Assembly: GCA_004331795.1 (NCBI GenBank)
Contig: SJSR01000001.1
Coordinates: 434,001 to 498,000, forward strand
Direction of reading: 5' to 3'
DNA length: 64,000 nucleotides
From: Erythrobacteraceae bacterium CFH 75059
GTDB taxonomy: Bacteria > Pseudomonadota > Alphaproteobacteria > Sphingomonadales > Sphingomonadaceae
Positions 52,223-61,286 of this stretch are shown here, piece by piece. The translations under genes were made by a program, and so were the position numbers. The notes under the pieces were generated by a model. The model saw only the letters and a list, made by a program, of their open reading frames with translations. It was not told the origin of the DNA and did not search any database. How positions within the stretch are numbered: position 1 is the stretch's first letter; the number at the start of each line of letters is the position of its first letter.

Positions 52223-53935
52223 TTGCGCTGGAGAACGTTCTTGCTGTTCAGAGCCGGTTCCATCCTTGCCGCGCTGCTCGCGGCGTCCTGCACCACGCTG
52301 CCGGACACCGCCCGCACGGCGTCGGCGCTCGACATTCCCGCCGCCGGCGAGCCTGGGCGGATCAGCCAGGCGACGATGATCGACGTGACGCGCGAGCTGT
52401 CATCGGACTCCTTCGAGGGACGTGCGCCGGGCACACCGGGCGAGGACAAGACGGTGGCCCTGCTCACCGAGCGGTTCGCCCGCGCCGGGCTTCGCCCCGG
52501 CAACAACGGCTCGTGGGTGCAGGATGTCCCCCTCGTCGAGATCACCGGCCGCGACCACCAGCCGCTGGTGGTGCAGGGTGCGGGCGTCGATCTGCGCTTC
52601 GCCTTCGGCTCGCAATGGGTGGGCGTCACGCCACGCGAGGAGGCGCGCACCCGTCTCGCCGACAGCGAGCTGGTGTTCGTCGGCCATGGAATCGTCGCGC
52701 CGGAACGCGGCTGGAACGACTATGCCGGCGTCGACATGCGCGGCAAGACGGCCGTCATCCTCGTCAACGATCCGGACTACGCGCAGGAGACGGTCGGCGG
52801 GCTCTTCAACGGGCGCGCGATGACCTATTACGGGCGCTGGACCTACAAGTACGAGGAAGCCGCACGCCAGGGCGCGGCGGGCGCCATCATCGTGCATGAC
52901 ACCTTTCCGGCGGCCTATGGCTGGAACGTGGTCGAATCGTCCTGGACCGGACCGCAGGCCTATGCCCGCCGCGGCCCGGATGCGCCGCCGCTGACGGTCA
53001 TGAACGGCTGGGTGCAGAAGGACGTGGCCGAGACCATCCTGCGCGCCGCGGGGCAGGACCTGACCCGGCTGAGCGCGGCGGCCAAGCAGCAGGGTTTTCG
53101 CCCCGTCCCGCTCGGCCTGAAGGTGTCGACGGCGTTCGCCAACGACGTGCGCAGCTTTGCCTCGCGCAATGTCATCGGCATCCTGCCCGGCACGAGCCGC
53201 GCCGACGAATACGTGATGCACACGGCCCACTGGGACCATCTGGGGCGCTGCACGCCGGACGAGACGGGCGACGACATCTGCAACGGCGCAATCGACAACG
53301 CCACGGGCACTGCCGCGCTGGTGGCGCTGGCCGAAGCGCATGCCGCCGCCGGGCCGACGGCGCGCACGCAGGTGTTCCTGGCCGTGACCGCAGAGGAGTC
53401 GGGCCTTCTGGGCGCCCATTACTACGCCGAAAATCCGGTGTTCCCGCTCAACCGCACGGTTGGCGGGATCAACATGGACGCGCTCCAGATGGCGGGCCCG
53501 GCGCGAGACGTGACGGTGATCGGCGGCGGAAAGAGCGATCTCGACGCCTTCCTCGCCGCCGCCCTGCGTTCGCTCGGCCGCGTGGCGACGCCGGAACCCA
53601 GCCCGCAGAATGGCTACTATTACCGCTCCGACCATTTCGCCTTTGCCCGGCGCGGCGTGCCGTTCCTCTACGTCAACGGCGGTCAGGATCTGATCGAAGG
53701 CGGGCGCGCCGCCGGTGCGGCCATCGCCGCCGACTACACGCAGAACCGCTACCACGGACCCAAGGACGAGTTCGATCCCTCCTGGGACTGGTCGGGTGTC
53801 ATGGCCGACCTTCAGCTCTACTACCGCCTCGGGCGCAAGCTGGGCAATTCGACGAGCTGGCCGAACTGGGTCGAGGGCGACGAGTTCCGCGCCATCCGTG
53901 ACCGCTCCTGCGCCCAGGCGGGCGCGGGCTGCTGA
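52223..53935 (+). CDS. M28 family zinc aminopeptidase, exported
   Basis: A protein of about 570 residues with a hydrophobic N-terminus and AASC lipobox-like site (about residues 19-22), a PA-type inserted domain (ELVFVGHGIVAPERGWNDYAG in part, then GAAGAIIVHD), and the M28 catalytic core. Zinc ligands are visible in HTAHWDHLG, NGAIDNATG, AEESGLLG, INMDALQM and YRSDHFAFARRGVPF. It should trim peptides in the periplasm or at the membrane. The start is uncertain: TTG at 52223 gives a clean signal, GTG at 52199 is the alternative; no ATG exists there. Confidence 0.85.
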   Translation: MRWRTFLLFRAGSILAALLAASCTTLPDTARTASALDIPAAGEPGRISQATMIDVTRELSSDSFEGRAPGTPGEDKTVALLTERFARAGLRPGNNGSWVQDVPLVEITGRDHQPLVVQGAGVDLRFAFGSQWVGVTPREEARTRLADSELVFVGHGIVAPERGWNDYAGVDMRGKTAVILVNDPDYAQETVGGLFNGRAMTYYGRWTYKYEEAARQGAAGAIIVHDTFPAAYGWNVVESSWTGPQAYARRGPDAPPLTVMNGWVQKDVAETILRAAGQDLTRLSAAAKQQGFRPVPLGLKVSTAFANDVRSFASRNVIGILPGTSRADEYVMHTAHWDHLGRCTPDETGDDICNGAIDNATGTAALVALAEAHAAAGPTARTQVFLAVTAEESGLLGAHYYAENPVFPLNRTVGGINMDALQMAGPARDVTVIGGGKSDLDAFLAAALRSLGRVATPEPSPQNGYYYRSDHFAFARRGVPFLYVNGGQDLIEGGRAAGAAIAADYTQNRYHGPKDEFDPSWDWSGVMADLQLYYRLGRKLGNSTSWPNWVEGDEFRAIRDRSCAQAGAGC

Positions 53936-53945
53936 TCCGCCGGCC

Positions 53946-54926
53946 GTGTCCGTCCTGATGCCGCCCGAATGGGCGCCGCAACGCTGGCTGTGGATCGGCT
54001 TTCCCCACGCCGCCGCCGAATGGCCCGGCATCCTGCCGCACGCGCAGGAACAGATCGCCGCCTTCGCCAACGCCGTCGCCGACAGCGGACAGGAGGTGCG
54101 GCTGCTGGTGCGCGATGCCGCCAACGCGGCGCGCGCGCGGCTGCTGGTCAGCGAGCGCGTGGCGCTGGAAGAGCGGGAGTACGGCGACATCTGGCTGCGC
54201 GACACCGGCCCTTTGGTCGTGCGCGCTGCGGACGGCACGCTGGCTGCGCGGCGTTTCGCGTTCAACGGGTGGGGTGGCAAGTATCTGATGCCGGGCGACG
54301 AAACGGTTGGCGCCGTGCTGGCCCGCGATGCGGAGCTGCCGCTCGATGAAAGCGACTGGGTGCTCGAAGGCGGCGCCGTGGACGGCGACGGCACGGGAGT
54401 GGCGGTGACCACGGAGGAGTGCCTGCTCAACACCAACCGGAACCCGCAGCTTTCGCGGGCCGAGATCGAGGAACGGCTCGCCCGCGATCTGGGCTTCACC
54501 CGTGTGTGCTGGCTCGGGCGGGGCCTGGTCAACGACCACACCGACGGCCATGTCGACAACCTTGCCCGCTTCGTCGCGCCGGGTGCGATCGTCCTTGCCG
54601 AGCCGGACGGCGACGACGACCCCAACGCGGCCGTCTATGCCGATGCGCGGGCACGGGGACAGGCGTTCGGCCTCACCGTGCATCCGATCCCGTCGCCGGG
54701 CCGGGTCACCCGGGGCGAGTTCGTGGAACCGGCGAGCTACGCCAATTTCGCCATCACCTCCCGCCTCGTCGTGGTGCCGACTTTCGGAGTGCCGCAGGAC
54801 GAACAGGCGGTGGCGGCCATCGGCGCGCTGTTCCCCGACCGCGAGACGATTGGCCTGCGCGCCGACGCGGTGCTTGCCGGAGGCGGCGGGTTCCACTGCG
54901 CCAGCCAGCAGATGCCGGCCGGGTGA
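53946..54926 (+). CDS. aguA: Agmatine deiminase
   Basis: A 326-residue member of the peptidyl-arginine-deiminase-like fold that converts agmatine to N-carbamoylputrescine. MPPEWAPQRWLWIGFPH opens it, with IWLRDTGPL, catalytic His in NDHTDGHVDNLARF (about 197-210) and the catalytic Cys in GGGFHCASQQMP near residue 318. GTG at 53946 is taken as start; ATG at 53958 is equally possible. The usual partner N-carbamoylputrescine amidohydrolase (aguB) is not in this window. It follows the peptidase gene by 10 bp. Confidence 0.92.
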   Translation: MSVLMPPEWAPQRWLWIGFPHAAAEWPGILPHAQEQIAAFANAVADSGQEVRLLVRDAANAARARLLVSERVALEEREYGDIWLRDTGPLVVRAADGTLAARRFAFNGWGGKYLMPGDETVGAVLARDAELPLDESDWVLEGGAVDGDGTGVAVTTEECLLNTNRNPQLSRAEIEERLARDLGFTRVCWLGRGLVNDHTDGHVDNLARFVAPGAIVLAEPDGDDDPNAAVYADARARGQAFGLTVHPIPSPGRVTRGEFVEPASYANFAITSRLVVVPTFGVPQDEQAVAAIGALFPDRETIGLRADAVLAGGGGFHCASQQMPAG

Positions 54927-54978
54927 TCCGGTTGCCGCCGTTTACCCTTCGTTAGGAGATTGCCTCCATTGTGGAGCA

Positions 54979-55116
54979 ATGCACCGCGTCCTGCCTCATC
55001 GCCACCAGCGGCTGCGCGCCCCTGTCGAGCCAGCGGAGATCGCGCGGGGGGCGCTGGTGCTGTTCTGTGCCGGCGCGCTGATTGCCGCCGGACCGCTCCT
55101 GCCGGTGATCGGCTAG
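54979..55116 (+). CDS. 45-residue predicted membrane peptide
   Basis: A small open frame with a good ribosome binding site (GGAG at 54973-54976) just before the ATG. The N-terminal half is basic and His/Arg-rich; the C-terminal half (residues about 23-45) is one hydrophobic helix with RGALVLFCAGALIAAGPLLP. It fits a single-span membrane miniprotein. It lies between aguA and a convergent TSUP transporter. I do not recognise the family. Confidence 0.5.
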   Translation: MHRVLPHRHQRLRAPVEPAEIARGALVLFCAGALIAAGPLLPVIG

Positions 55117-55120
55117 GCTC

Positions 55121-55867
55121 CTACACCAGCAGCTTGAGCAGGGCGGCTCCCGCCGCTGCGCCCAGCACCGTCACGACAAAGCTCCGCCACACCCGGTCGC
55201 TGATCCGGCCGAAGGCCAGCGCGCCGAGCCAGTTGCCCATGACCACCAGCGGAAACAGCAGCGCGGCAAGCCACAACAGCCGCCATTGCAGCACACCCAG
55301 CGCAGCGCCCGACGCCAGCCCGGCCGCGGCCGCGACCGAGAAGATGAGCAGCATGGACGCCTTGGCGATGTGGCGGGGCACGGCTCTGCGCACATAGAAC
55401 GGCACCACCGGCACACCGGGCATGCCGGCAAACCCCGTCAGCAGTCCCGCGGCGATGCCCGTGCCCGCGGTTTCCGCAGCGCCCGGCCGGACCGCAGCGC
55501 GCGCGGGCATCAGCACCGCGCCAAAGGCCGCCAGCGCGACCGCCGCGATCAGCAGGCGCGCCAGATCGGGCGGCGTGGTCGCGAGCAGGAGCAGCCCCGG
55601 CGCCGTGGCCAGCACGATCCAGCCGCAGATGACCAGCGCGCTGCGCTCCGCCTGCCCCAGCAGCCGCCGCAATTCGACCAGGCCGATGAACACCGCCAGA
55701 AAGTTGGTGACGAGCACCGCTTCGACCGGCGGTAGGGCGAGCGCCAGCACCGGCACCAGCAGGATCGCCATTCCGAACCCCGCAAGGCCGCGCACGAACG
55801 CCGCACCAAGCGTGGCGAGCGCCGCAACGCCGATCTGCAGCGGGGTGTAACCCGCGAGCAGGTCCAT
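55121..55867 (-). CDS. TSUP family (TauE/SafE) membrane transporter
   Basis: A 248-residue polytopic protein with the duplicated TSUP pattern: AFVRGLAGFGMAILLVPVLAL (in part: GLAGFGMAILLVP) in the first half and AAGLLTGFAGMPGVPVVPFY (20) in the second. About eight helices. Members export sulfite, sulfoacetate or other organic anions; the substrate is not deducible. The ATG at 55867 lies 44 bp before the DUF305 stop on the same strand, so it may be read from the thrS transcript. Confidence 0.87.
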   Translation of the reverse strand: MDLLAGYTPLQIGVAALATLGAAFVRGLAGFGMAILLVPVLALALPPVEAVLVTNFLAVFIGLVELRRLLGQAERSALVICGWIVLATAPGLLLLATTPPDLARLLIAAVALAAFGAVLMPARAAVRPGAAETAGTGIAAGLLTGFAGMPGVPVVPFYVRRAVPRHIAKASMLLIFSVAAAAGLASGAALGVLQWRLLWLAALLFPLVVMGNWLGALAFGRISDRVWRSFVVTVLGAAAGAALLKLLV

Positions 55868-55911
55868 GCCCGTTCGGAGCCCTCAGCCTGCGGCCGTTTG
55901 TGCCGGCTCGC

Positions 55912-56352
55912 TCAATGTCCGCCGGCGTGGTGAGCCGGTGCCGCCGGAGCGGGTGTCGACCCGGCCACGCCCCGGGCCGCGAGAAAGGCCTGCAGCTGCG
56001 CGATTTCGGCTTCCTGAGCGCGGATGATCTCCTGCGCCAGCTGACGCATCTCGGGGTCGCTGCCGTATTGCAGCTGCACTCGCGCCATGTCGATGGCGCC
56101 CTGATGATGCGGGATCATGCCCTTGGCAAAGGCGACGTCGGGATCGGCGTCGACGGCTGCAGCCATGCCGGCGTGCATCCGCGCATTGGCCTGGCTGTAG
56201 GCCTCCTGCGCTGGGGTCAGCGGCGTGGCCGCGGCCTCGGCGGCAGGCGGCGTTGCGGCCGGCGACCGGGCGGCATTGTCCGGCTGCGGCTGACCGCACC
56301 CCGCCATGCCGGCGAGAAGCAGCACCACCAGGGGCATACGGGCACCGCTCAT
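55912..56352 (-). CDS. DUF305 family lipoprotein
   Basis: A 146-residue predicted lipoprotein (lipobox MAGC at about residues 16-19) with a Pro/Ala linker and a four-helix DUF305 domain: [24 protein letters not shown] and [16 protein letters not shown]. The His/Met pattern in this ferritin-like domain binds copper in characterised relatives. The tail ends HHAGGH, another possible metal site. Its start overlaps the thrS stop by 4 bp (ATGA), an unusual pairing of a tRNA synthetase with an envelope metal protein. Confidence 0.87.
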   Translation of the reverse strand: MSGARMPLVVLLLAGMAGCGQPQPDNAARSPAATPPAAEAAATPLTPAQEAYSQANARMHAGMAAAVDADPDVAFAKGMIPHHQGAIDMARVQLQYGSDPEMRQLAQEIIRAQEAEIAQLQAFLAARGVAGSTPAPAAPAHHAGGH

Positions 56353-58358
56353 CGGTCAACACTCCTGCTCCCCAGATCCGGCGGCAATGCCCCTGCCATC
56401 AGCATGGCCACAGCGTCGGCCAGCGGCAGGACGCGCTGCTGCGGCTCGCCCAGCGTGCGCAGGGCCACCGTACCTTCCTCCGCCTCGCGCTTGCCGACGA
56501 CCAGAAGGTGCGGCACCTTGGCCAGCGAGTGTTCGCGCACCTTGTAGTTGATCTTCTCGTTGCGCAGGTCCGTCTCCGTCCGCAGGCCCGCCGCGCGCAG
56601 CTGCGCAGCCACCTGCGTGGCGTAGTCGTCCGCGTCCGACACGATGGTGGCGACGACCGCCTGCACCGGGGCCAGCCACAGCGGCAGCCTGCCCGCATAG
56701 TGTTCGATCAGGATGCCGATGAACCGTTCGTAGGATCCGAAGATCGCCCGGTGCAGCATCACGGGACGGTGCCTGGACCCGTCCTCGCCCACATAGGTCG
56801 CGTCGAGGCGTGCGGGCAGCACCCGGTCCGACTGGATGGTGCCCACCTGCCACGTGCGCCCGATCGCGTCGGTGAGGTGCCATTCCAGCTTGGGCGCGTA
56901 GAACGCGCCCTCGCCCGGCAGCTCTTCCCACTCGACACCCAGCGCGCGCAGCGCATCGCGCAACTCGCCCTCGGCCTTGTCCCAGTCCGCGTCCGATCCG
57001 AACCGCTGCTCTGGTCGCAGCGCCAGCTTGATGGCGTAGGTGAAGCCGAAGTCGCGGTAGACCGCATCGGCCAGCTCGACGAACCGGCGCACCTCCTCGA
57101 CCACCTGCCCTTCGGTGCAGAAGATGTGCGCGTCATCCTGCGTGAACTGGCGCACCCGCATCAGCCCGTGCAGCGCCCCGTGCGGCTCGTTGCGGTGGCA
57201 GCAGCCCATCTCTCCCAACCGGATCGGCAGGTCGCGGTAGGAGGTGATGCCCTGCTTGAAGACGAGGACGTGCGCCGGACAGTTCATCGGCTTGATGGCC
57301 ATCCAGTCGGCGTCGGGCGCAACACGGGGCGAGGCCACGCCGGCCTCCGCGTCGACATCGGGCACGATGTCGGGCACGGCGAACATGTTCTGCGCATACT
57401 TGCCCCAGTGCCCCGAGGCTTCCCACTGGCGTACGTCCATCAGCTGCGGCGTCTTGATTTCGCGATAGCCGCCCGCGTCCATCCGGCGGCGCATATACGC
57501 TTCCAGCTCGCGCCAGATGGTGTAGCCGTTGGGGTGCCAGAAGACGGAGCCGTGCGCCTCTTCCTGGAGGTGGAACAAATCCATTTCGCGGCCGAGCTTG
57601 CGATGGTCGCGCTTGGCCGCTTCCTCCAGCCGCAGAAGGTGCGCATCGAGCTGCTTCTTGTTCAGCCAGCCGGTGCCGTAGATGCGCGACAGCATGGCGT
57701 TCTTCTGGTCGCCGCGCCAGTATGCGCCCGACACCCGCGTCAGCTTGAACGCCTGCGGATCCAGCTTGCCGGTGGAGGCGAGATGAGGCCCGCGGCACAG
57801 GTCGAGCCATGCACCCGAACGGTACACGGTGAGTTCCTCGCCCTCGGGCAGCTCGGCCGCCCATTCTGCCTTGAACCGTTCGCCCTGTTCGTCGAACCAG
57901 CGGATCAGCGCCTCGCGCTCCCACACCTCGCGGACGAGCGGTTCGTCCCGCCCGATGATGCGGCGCATCTCCTCCTCGATCGCCGGCAGGTCTTCCTCGG
58001 TGAAAGGGCCGCGGTCGGGGGCGGGAGCGAAATCGTAGTAGAACCCGTCCTCCGTTGCCGGACCAAAGGTGATCTGCGTGCCCGGAAACAGGTTCTGCAC
58101 CGCCTCGGCCAGCACGTGGGCATAGTCGTGACGCACCAGCTCGAGCGCGTCCGCCTCGTCGCGGCTCGTCACCAGTTCGAGGCGTGCGTCCCCTTCCAGC
58201 GGGCGGTTGAGGTCGCGCAGCTCGCCGTTGACGCGCGCGGCGAGCGCGGCCTTGGCCAGCCCTGCCCCGATCGCCGCCGCCACATCGGCCGGAGTGCTGC
58301 CGCGCGGCACTTCGCGCACGGAACCGTCGGGCAGGCTGATCTTGAGAAGCTGCGTCAT
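56349..58358 (-). CDS. thrS: Threonyl-tRNA synthetase
   Basis: Class II synthetase of 669 residues: TGS domain (about 1-62), editing domain with [12 protein letters not shown], catalytic core with motif 2 [15 protein letters not shown], zinc-site residues in [13 protein letters not shown] and DAHIFC, motif 3 near [15 protein letters not shown], and a C-terminal anticodon-binding domain. The ATG at 58358 matches the family start. First gene of an apparent thrS-DUF305-TSUP run; the alpha/beta hydrolase gene diverges about 140 bp away. Confidence 0.97.
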   Translation of the reverse strand: MTQLLKISLPDGSVREVPRGSTPADVAAAIGAGLAKAALAARVNGELRDLNRPLEGDARLELVTSRDEADALELVRHDYAHVLAEAVQNLFPGTQITFGPATEDGFYYDFAPAPDRGPFTEEDLPAIEEEMRRIIGRDEPLVREVWEREALIRWFDEQGERFKAEWAAELPEGEELTVYRSGAWLDLCRGPHLASTGKLDPQAFKLTRVSGAYWRGDQKNAMLSRIYGTGWLNKKQLDAHLLRLEEAAKRDHRKLGREMDLFHLQEEAHGSVFWHPNGYTIWRELEAYMRRRMDAGGYREIKTPQLMDVRQWEASGHWGKYAQNMFAVPDIVPDVDAEAGVASPRVAPDADWMAIKPMNCPAHVLVFKQGITSYRDLPIRLGEMGCCHRNEPHGALHGLMRVRQFTQDDAHIFCTEGQVVEEVRRFVELADAVYRDFGFTYAIKLALRPEQRFGSDADWDKAEGELRDALRALGVEWEELPGEGAFYAPKLEWHLTDAIGRTWQVGTIQSDRVLPARLDATYVGEDGSRHRPVMLHRAIFGSYERFIGILIEHYAGRLPLWLAPVQAVVATIVSDADDYATQVAAQLRAAGLRTETDLRNEKINYKVREHSLAKVPHLLVVGKREAEEGTVALRTLGEPQQRVLPLADAVAMLMAGALPPDLGSRSVDR

Positions 58359-58495
58359 GGTGATCGTGTCCACAGGGTTTGCGCGCCCCCATGGCACAAG
58401 CGCGGGCGCAGCAAAAGGCGTGTGGCACCCCTTAGGGCGACACGGCGCGTCCGGCAAAGGGGGCGCGGCCTTGCAAACGCGCGGCCGCCGGCCAC

Positions 58496-59266
58496 ATGGC
58501 GGCGATGAACGACACTTCCGATCTGCCGCCGGCAGAGTTCCACCGCATGACCGGGGATGGCCGGCGCGTCGCGTATCGGCGGCAGGAGGGGCGCGGGCCG
58601 ACGCTGGTGTTCCTTCCCGGCTACATGTCCGACATGAGGGGGAGCAAGGCCACCGCCCTGTGGCGCTGGGCAGCGGAGCAGGGCCGCGCCTGTCTCCTCC
58701 TCGACTACTCGGGCTGCGGCGAGAGCGGCGGCACCTTCGCGAGCGGCACCCTGACCCGCTGGAGCGAGGAGGTGCAGGAGCTCGTCTCGGTTCTTGCGCC
58801 CGGTCCGCTCGTGCTGATCGGCTCGTCCATGGGCGGGTGGCTCATGCTGCTGGTGGCGGAGGCTCTGGGCGCCCGCGTCACCGGCCTCGTCGGCATCGCC
58901 GCGGCCCCGGATTTCACCGGGTGGGGCTATGACGCGGCGGAGCAAGGGCGTCTCGCGGCGGGGCACACCGTGCATCAACACAATCCCTACGGCCCCGAAC
59001 CGACGCCGACCCACCCGGCGTTCTGGCAGGACGCGCAGGCGCTGCGCCTCCTGCACCGTCCGGTCGCGATCACGGCGCCGGTCCGGCTCATCCACGGACA
59101 GCGGGACGCAGACGTGCCATGGGAGATCAGCCTCAGGCTGGCTGAGAAGCTGCGTTCGGACGACATACAGGTGACACTGGTCAAGGATGGCGACCACCGC
59201 CTGTCACGCGCTCAGGACATCGCCCTGCTGCTGCAGGTGATCGCCGCCCTGCCCGCCGGAGATTGA
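58496..59266 (+). CDS. Alpha/beta hydrolase
   Basis: A 256-residue serine hydrolase fold protein. The nucleophile elbow is GSSMGG (Ser at about residue 105), with [11 protein letters not shown] in the oxyanion/cap region, the acid Asp in [10 protein letters not shown] and the His in KDGDHRLSR. It resembles the cytosolic BEM46/YqiA-type esterases of alphaproteobacteria; the substrate is unknown. The start is ATG at 58496 or 58505. It begins a three-gene run with the TPR protein (1-bp gap) and the luciferase-like monooxygenase. Confidence 0.85.
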   Translation: MAAMNDTSDLPPAEFHRMTGDGRRVAYRRQEGRGPTLVFLPGYMSDMRGSKATALWRWAAEQGRACLLLDYSGCGESGGTFASGTLTRWSEEVQELVSVLAPGPLVLIGSSMGGWLMLLVAEALGARVTGLVGIAAAPDFTGWGYDAAEQGRLAAGHTVHQHNPYGPEPTPTHPAFWQDAQALRLLHRPVAITAPVRLIHGQRDADVPWEISLRLAEKLRSDDIQVTLVKDGDHRLSRAQDIALLLQVIAALPAGD

Positions 59267-59267
59267 C

Positions 59268-60146
59268 ATGAACGCGCTGCTCCTTGCCTTTTTCGCCATG
59301 CAGGCCGGCACCATCGGCCCCGCCTTGCCCGGCGATCCGATGGCCGTTCCGACCCTTCCGCCCCCTCCGGCGCGGAGCGCGGGTGCCCCGTTGGATGCGG
59401 CACCGGCGCCGGAACCGGCGCATTCCGGACGGCTGGAACGCTGCCTTGCCGCGCTGCCCGCGGCGGCGGCGGAGGCGCTGAGCGCAGGCGACGCATGGCT
59501 GCGCGAGGCGCAGGGCCCTCTCCGCGCCGAGGCGCAGCATTGCCGCGGGATGGCGCTGATTGGTCTCGGCCGGCATCAGGAGGCGCGCGAGGCGTTCTCG
59601 GCCGGGCAGGCGGCGGTGGCGAACGACGATCTGCCCTACCGGGCGCGCCTGCTCGCCCTTGCCGGAAATGCGGCCCTGCTCGGCGCGGACGCGGCCGCGG
59701 CGCTGCCCCTGCTCGAGCAGGCGCGAAGCGTCGCGCTGGCATCGGGAGAGCAGGAACTCGCGTTCAGCGTGCAGCTCGACGCCGCGACCGCCCGGGCGCA
59801 GCTCGGCCAGCTGAGCGAAGCGCGGGCAAGCCTTGCCGCCGCCCGCGCGCTCCAGCCACGCAGCGCCGAGGTTCTGCTCCTGTCGGCCGTCCTTGCTCGG
59901 GCTGCGGGAGATCTGGCCGAGGCACAGACCCTGATCACCGAGGCGGCCGCGCTCGCCCCGCGCGAGCCGCGCGTGGCTCTCGAAGCAGGGGTGATCGCCG
60001 CCATGGCAGGACAGCCGGAGGCGGCCGCCCGCTCGTGGCGTTCGGTCGTTGCGCTCGCGCCCGGCACCGACGCAGCGCGGACGGCCGAGAACTATCTGGC
60101 CCAGTTCGAGGACACGGGGGCGCAGGACGGCACGGCCACCCGATGA
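59268..60146 (+). CDS. Tetratricopeptide-repeat protein, probably exported
   Basis: A 292-residue protein with a short hydrophobic N-terminus (residues 2-15, a possible signal or anchor), a Pro/Ala linker, and from about residue 70 on a run of TPR-like helix pairs: GMALIGLGRHQEAREAF, ATARAQLGQLSEARASL, AVLARAAGDLAEAQTLI and AGVIAAMAGQPEAAARSW. It likely serves as a protein-protein scaffold. It starts 1 bp after the hydrolase stop and overlaps the monooxygenase start (ATGA). No specific role is evident. Confidence 0.8.
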   Translation: MNALLLAFFAMQAGTIGPALPGDPMAVPTLPPPPARSAGAPLDAAPAPEPAHSGRLERCLAALPAAAAEALSAGDAWLREAQGPLRAEAQHCRGMALIGLGRHQEAREAFSAGQAAVANDDLPYRARLLALAGNAALLGADAAAALPLLEQARSVALASGEQELAFSVQLDAATARAQLGQLSEARASLAAARALQPRSAEVLLLSAVLARAAGDLAEAQTLITEAAALAPREPRVALEAGVIAAMAGQPEAAARSWRSVVALAPGTDAARTAENYLAQFEDTGAQDGTATR

Positions 60147-61156
60147 CGGACCTGTCGGTTCTCGATCTCGTGCCGGTGCGCGAGGGCGCGGATCTTGCGG
60201 AGGCGTTCAGCGCGGCCATCGCTCTGGCTCAGGCGGCAGAAGCGCTCGGCTACCGCCGCTACTGGGTGGCGGAGCATCACCTGATGGAGGGCATCGGCGG
60301 CGCGGCCACCGCAGTGGTGCTGGCGCGGATCGGCGCGGCGACGCGGACGATCCGGATCGGTGCCGGCGGCATCATGCTGCCCAACCATTCACCCCTGCAG
60401 ATCGCCGAGCAGTTCGGCACGCTGGACGCGCTGTTCCCCGGCCGGGTCGATCTGGGGCTGGGCCGGGCGCCGGGCGCGGGACCGCAGCTCGGCCACGCCC
60501 TACGCCGCGACCTCCACGCTGCCGCGGCACGGTTCCCGCAGGACGTGGCGGAGCTGCGCGCCTTGCTGACGGGCGAACCGGACCTGCCGCTCCGGGCGAC
60601 GCCCGGCCATGGCGCGGCGGTCGCGCTGTGGCTGCTGGGCTCGAGCCTGTTCGGCGCGGATCTCGCGGCGCGGCTGGGGCTGCCCTATGCCTTCGCCTCC
60701 CATTTCGCGCCTGACCATCTCGATGCGGCGCTCGCTCTTTACCGGAGCCGGTTCACCGCGTCCGCGACGCTGGCGCAGCCGCATGTCATGGTGGCGATGA
60801 ACGTGTTCTGCGCGCCCACGGCCGAGGAGGCGGAAAGGATCGCCTCCAGCCAGGCGCAGGCCTTCGTGCGCCTGCGCAGCGGCGACCCGGGCCGGCTGCC
60901 GCCGCCTGTCGCGGAGTACCGCGCCACCTTGCCGCCGCCGCTGCGAGCCATGCTCGATCACCTCGGCCAGGCGCAGGCCGTCGGCACGCCGGAAATGGTG
61001 GCGGAGCAGATCACGCGCTTCTGCGCCCGCACCGGCGCCGACGAGGTGATCGTCGCCGGGTCCACCTACGACCCGGAGGCGCGGGTGCGGTCCCTCGCGC
61101 TCACGATGGAGGCGCTCGCCGCCGGCGGCATGGCGCGCCGGTCCGCAAGCGCCTGA
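60143..61156 (+). CDS. Luciferase-like flavin-dependent monooxygenase
   Basis: A 337-residue bacterial-luciferase-family enzyme, group of the alkanal-type LLM oxidoreductases (MsnO8-like). LDLVPVREGADLAEA opens the barrel, then YWVAEHHLMEGIGGAA, GAGGIMLPNHSPLQIAEQFGTL (in part: IMLPNHSPLQIAEQF) and GRVDLGLGRAPG, all typical. It uses reduced flavin from a separate reductase. Substrate unknown. The ATG at 60143 overlaps the TPR gene stop. Last gene of the hydrolase-TPR-monooxygenase run. Confidence 0.88.
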   Translation: MTDLSVLDLVPVREGADLAEAFSAAIALAQAAEALGYRRYWVAEHHLMEGIGGAATAVVLARIGAATRTIRIGAGGIMLPNHSPLQIAEQFGTLDALFPGRVDLGLGRAPGAGPQLGHALRRDLHAAAARFPQDVAELRALLTGEPDLPLRATPGHGAAVALWLLGSSLFGADLAARLGLPYAFASHFAPDHLDAALALYRSRFTASATLAQPHVMVAMNVFCAPTAEEAERIASSQAQAFVRLRSGDPGRLPPPVAEYRATLPPPLRAMLDHLGQAQAVGTPEMVAEQITRFCARTGADEVIVAGSTYDPEARVRSLALTMEALAAGGMARRSASA

Positions 61157-61286
61157 ACGCACGGCCCGAACGTCTGCGCGGCTGGCGCTTGCGTGACCCT
61201 GTGTCGCGGCCTAAGCGCTCGTCATTCGCCCGATCCGGGTCGGGCATCGTTTCGCGCAGGGGACCGGCGCCAATCGGCGGGCCGGG

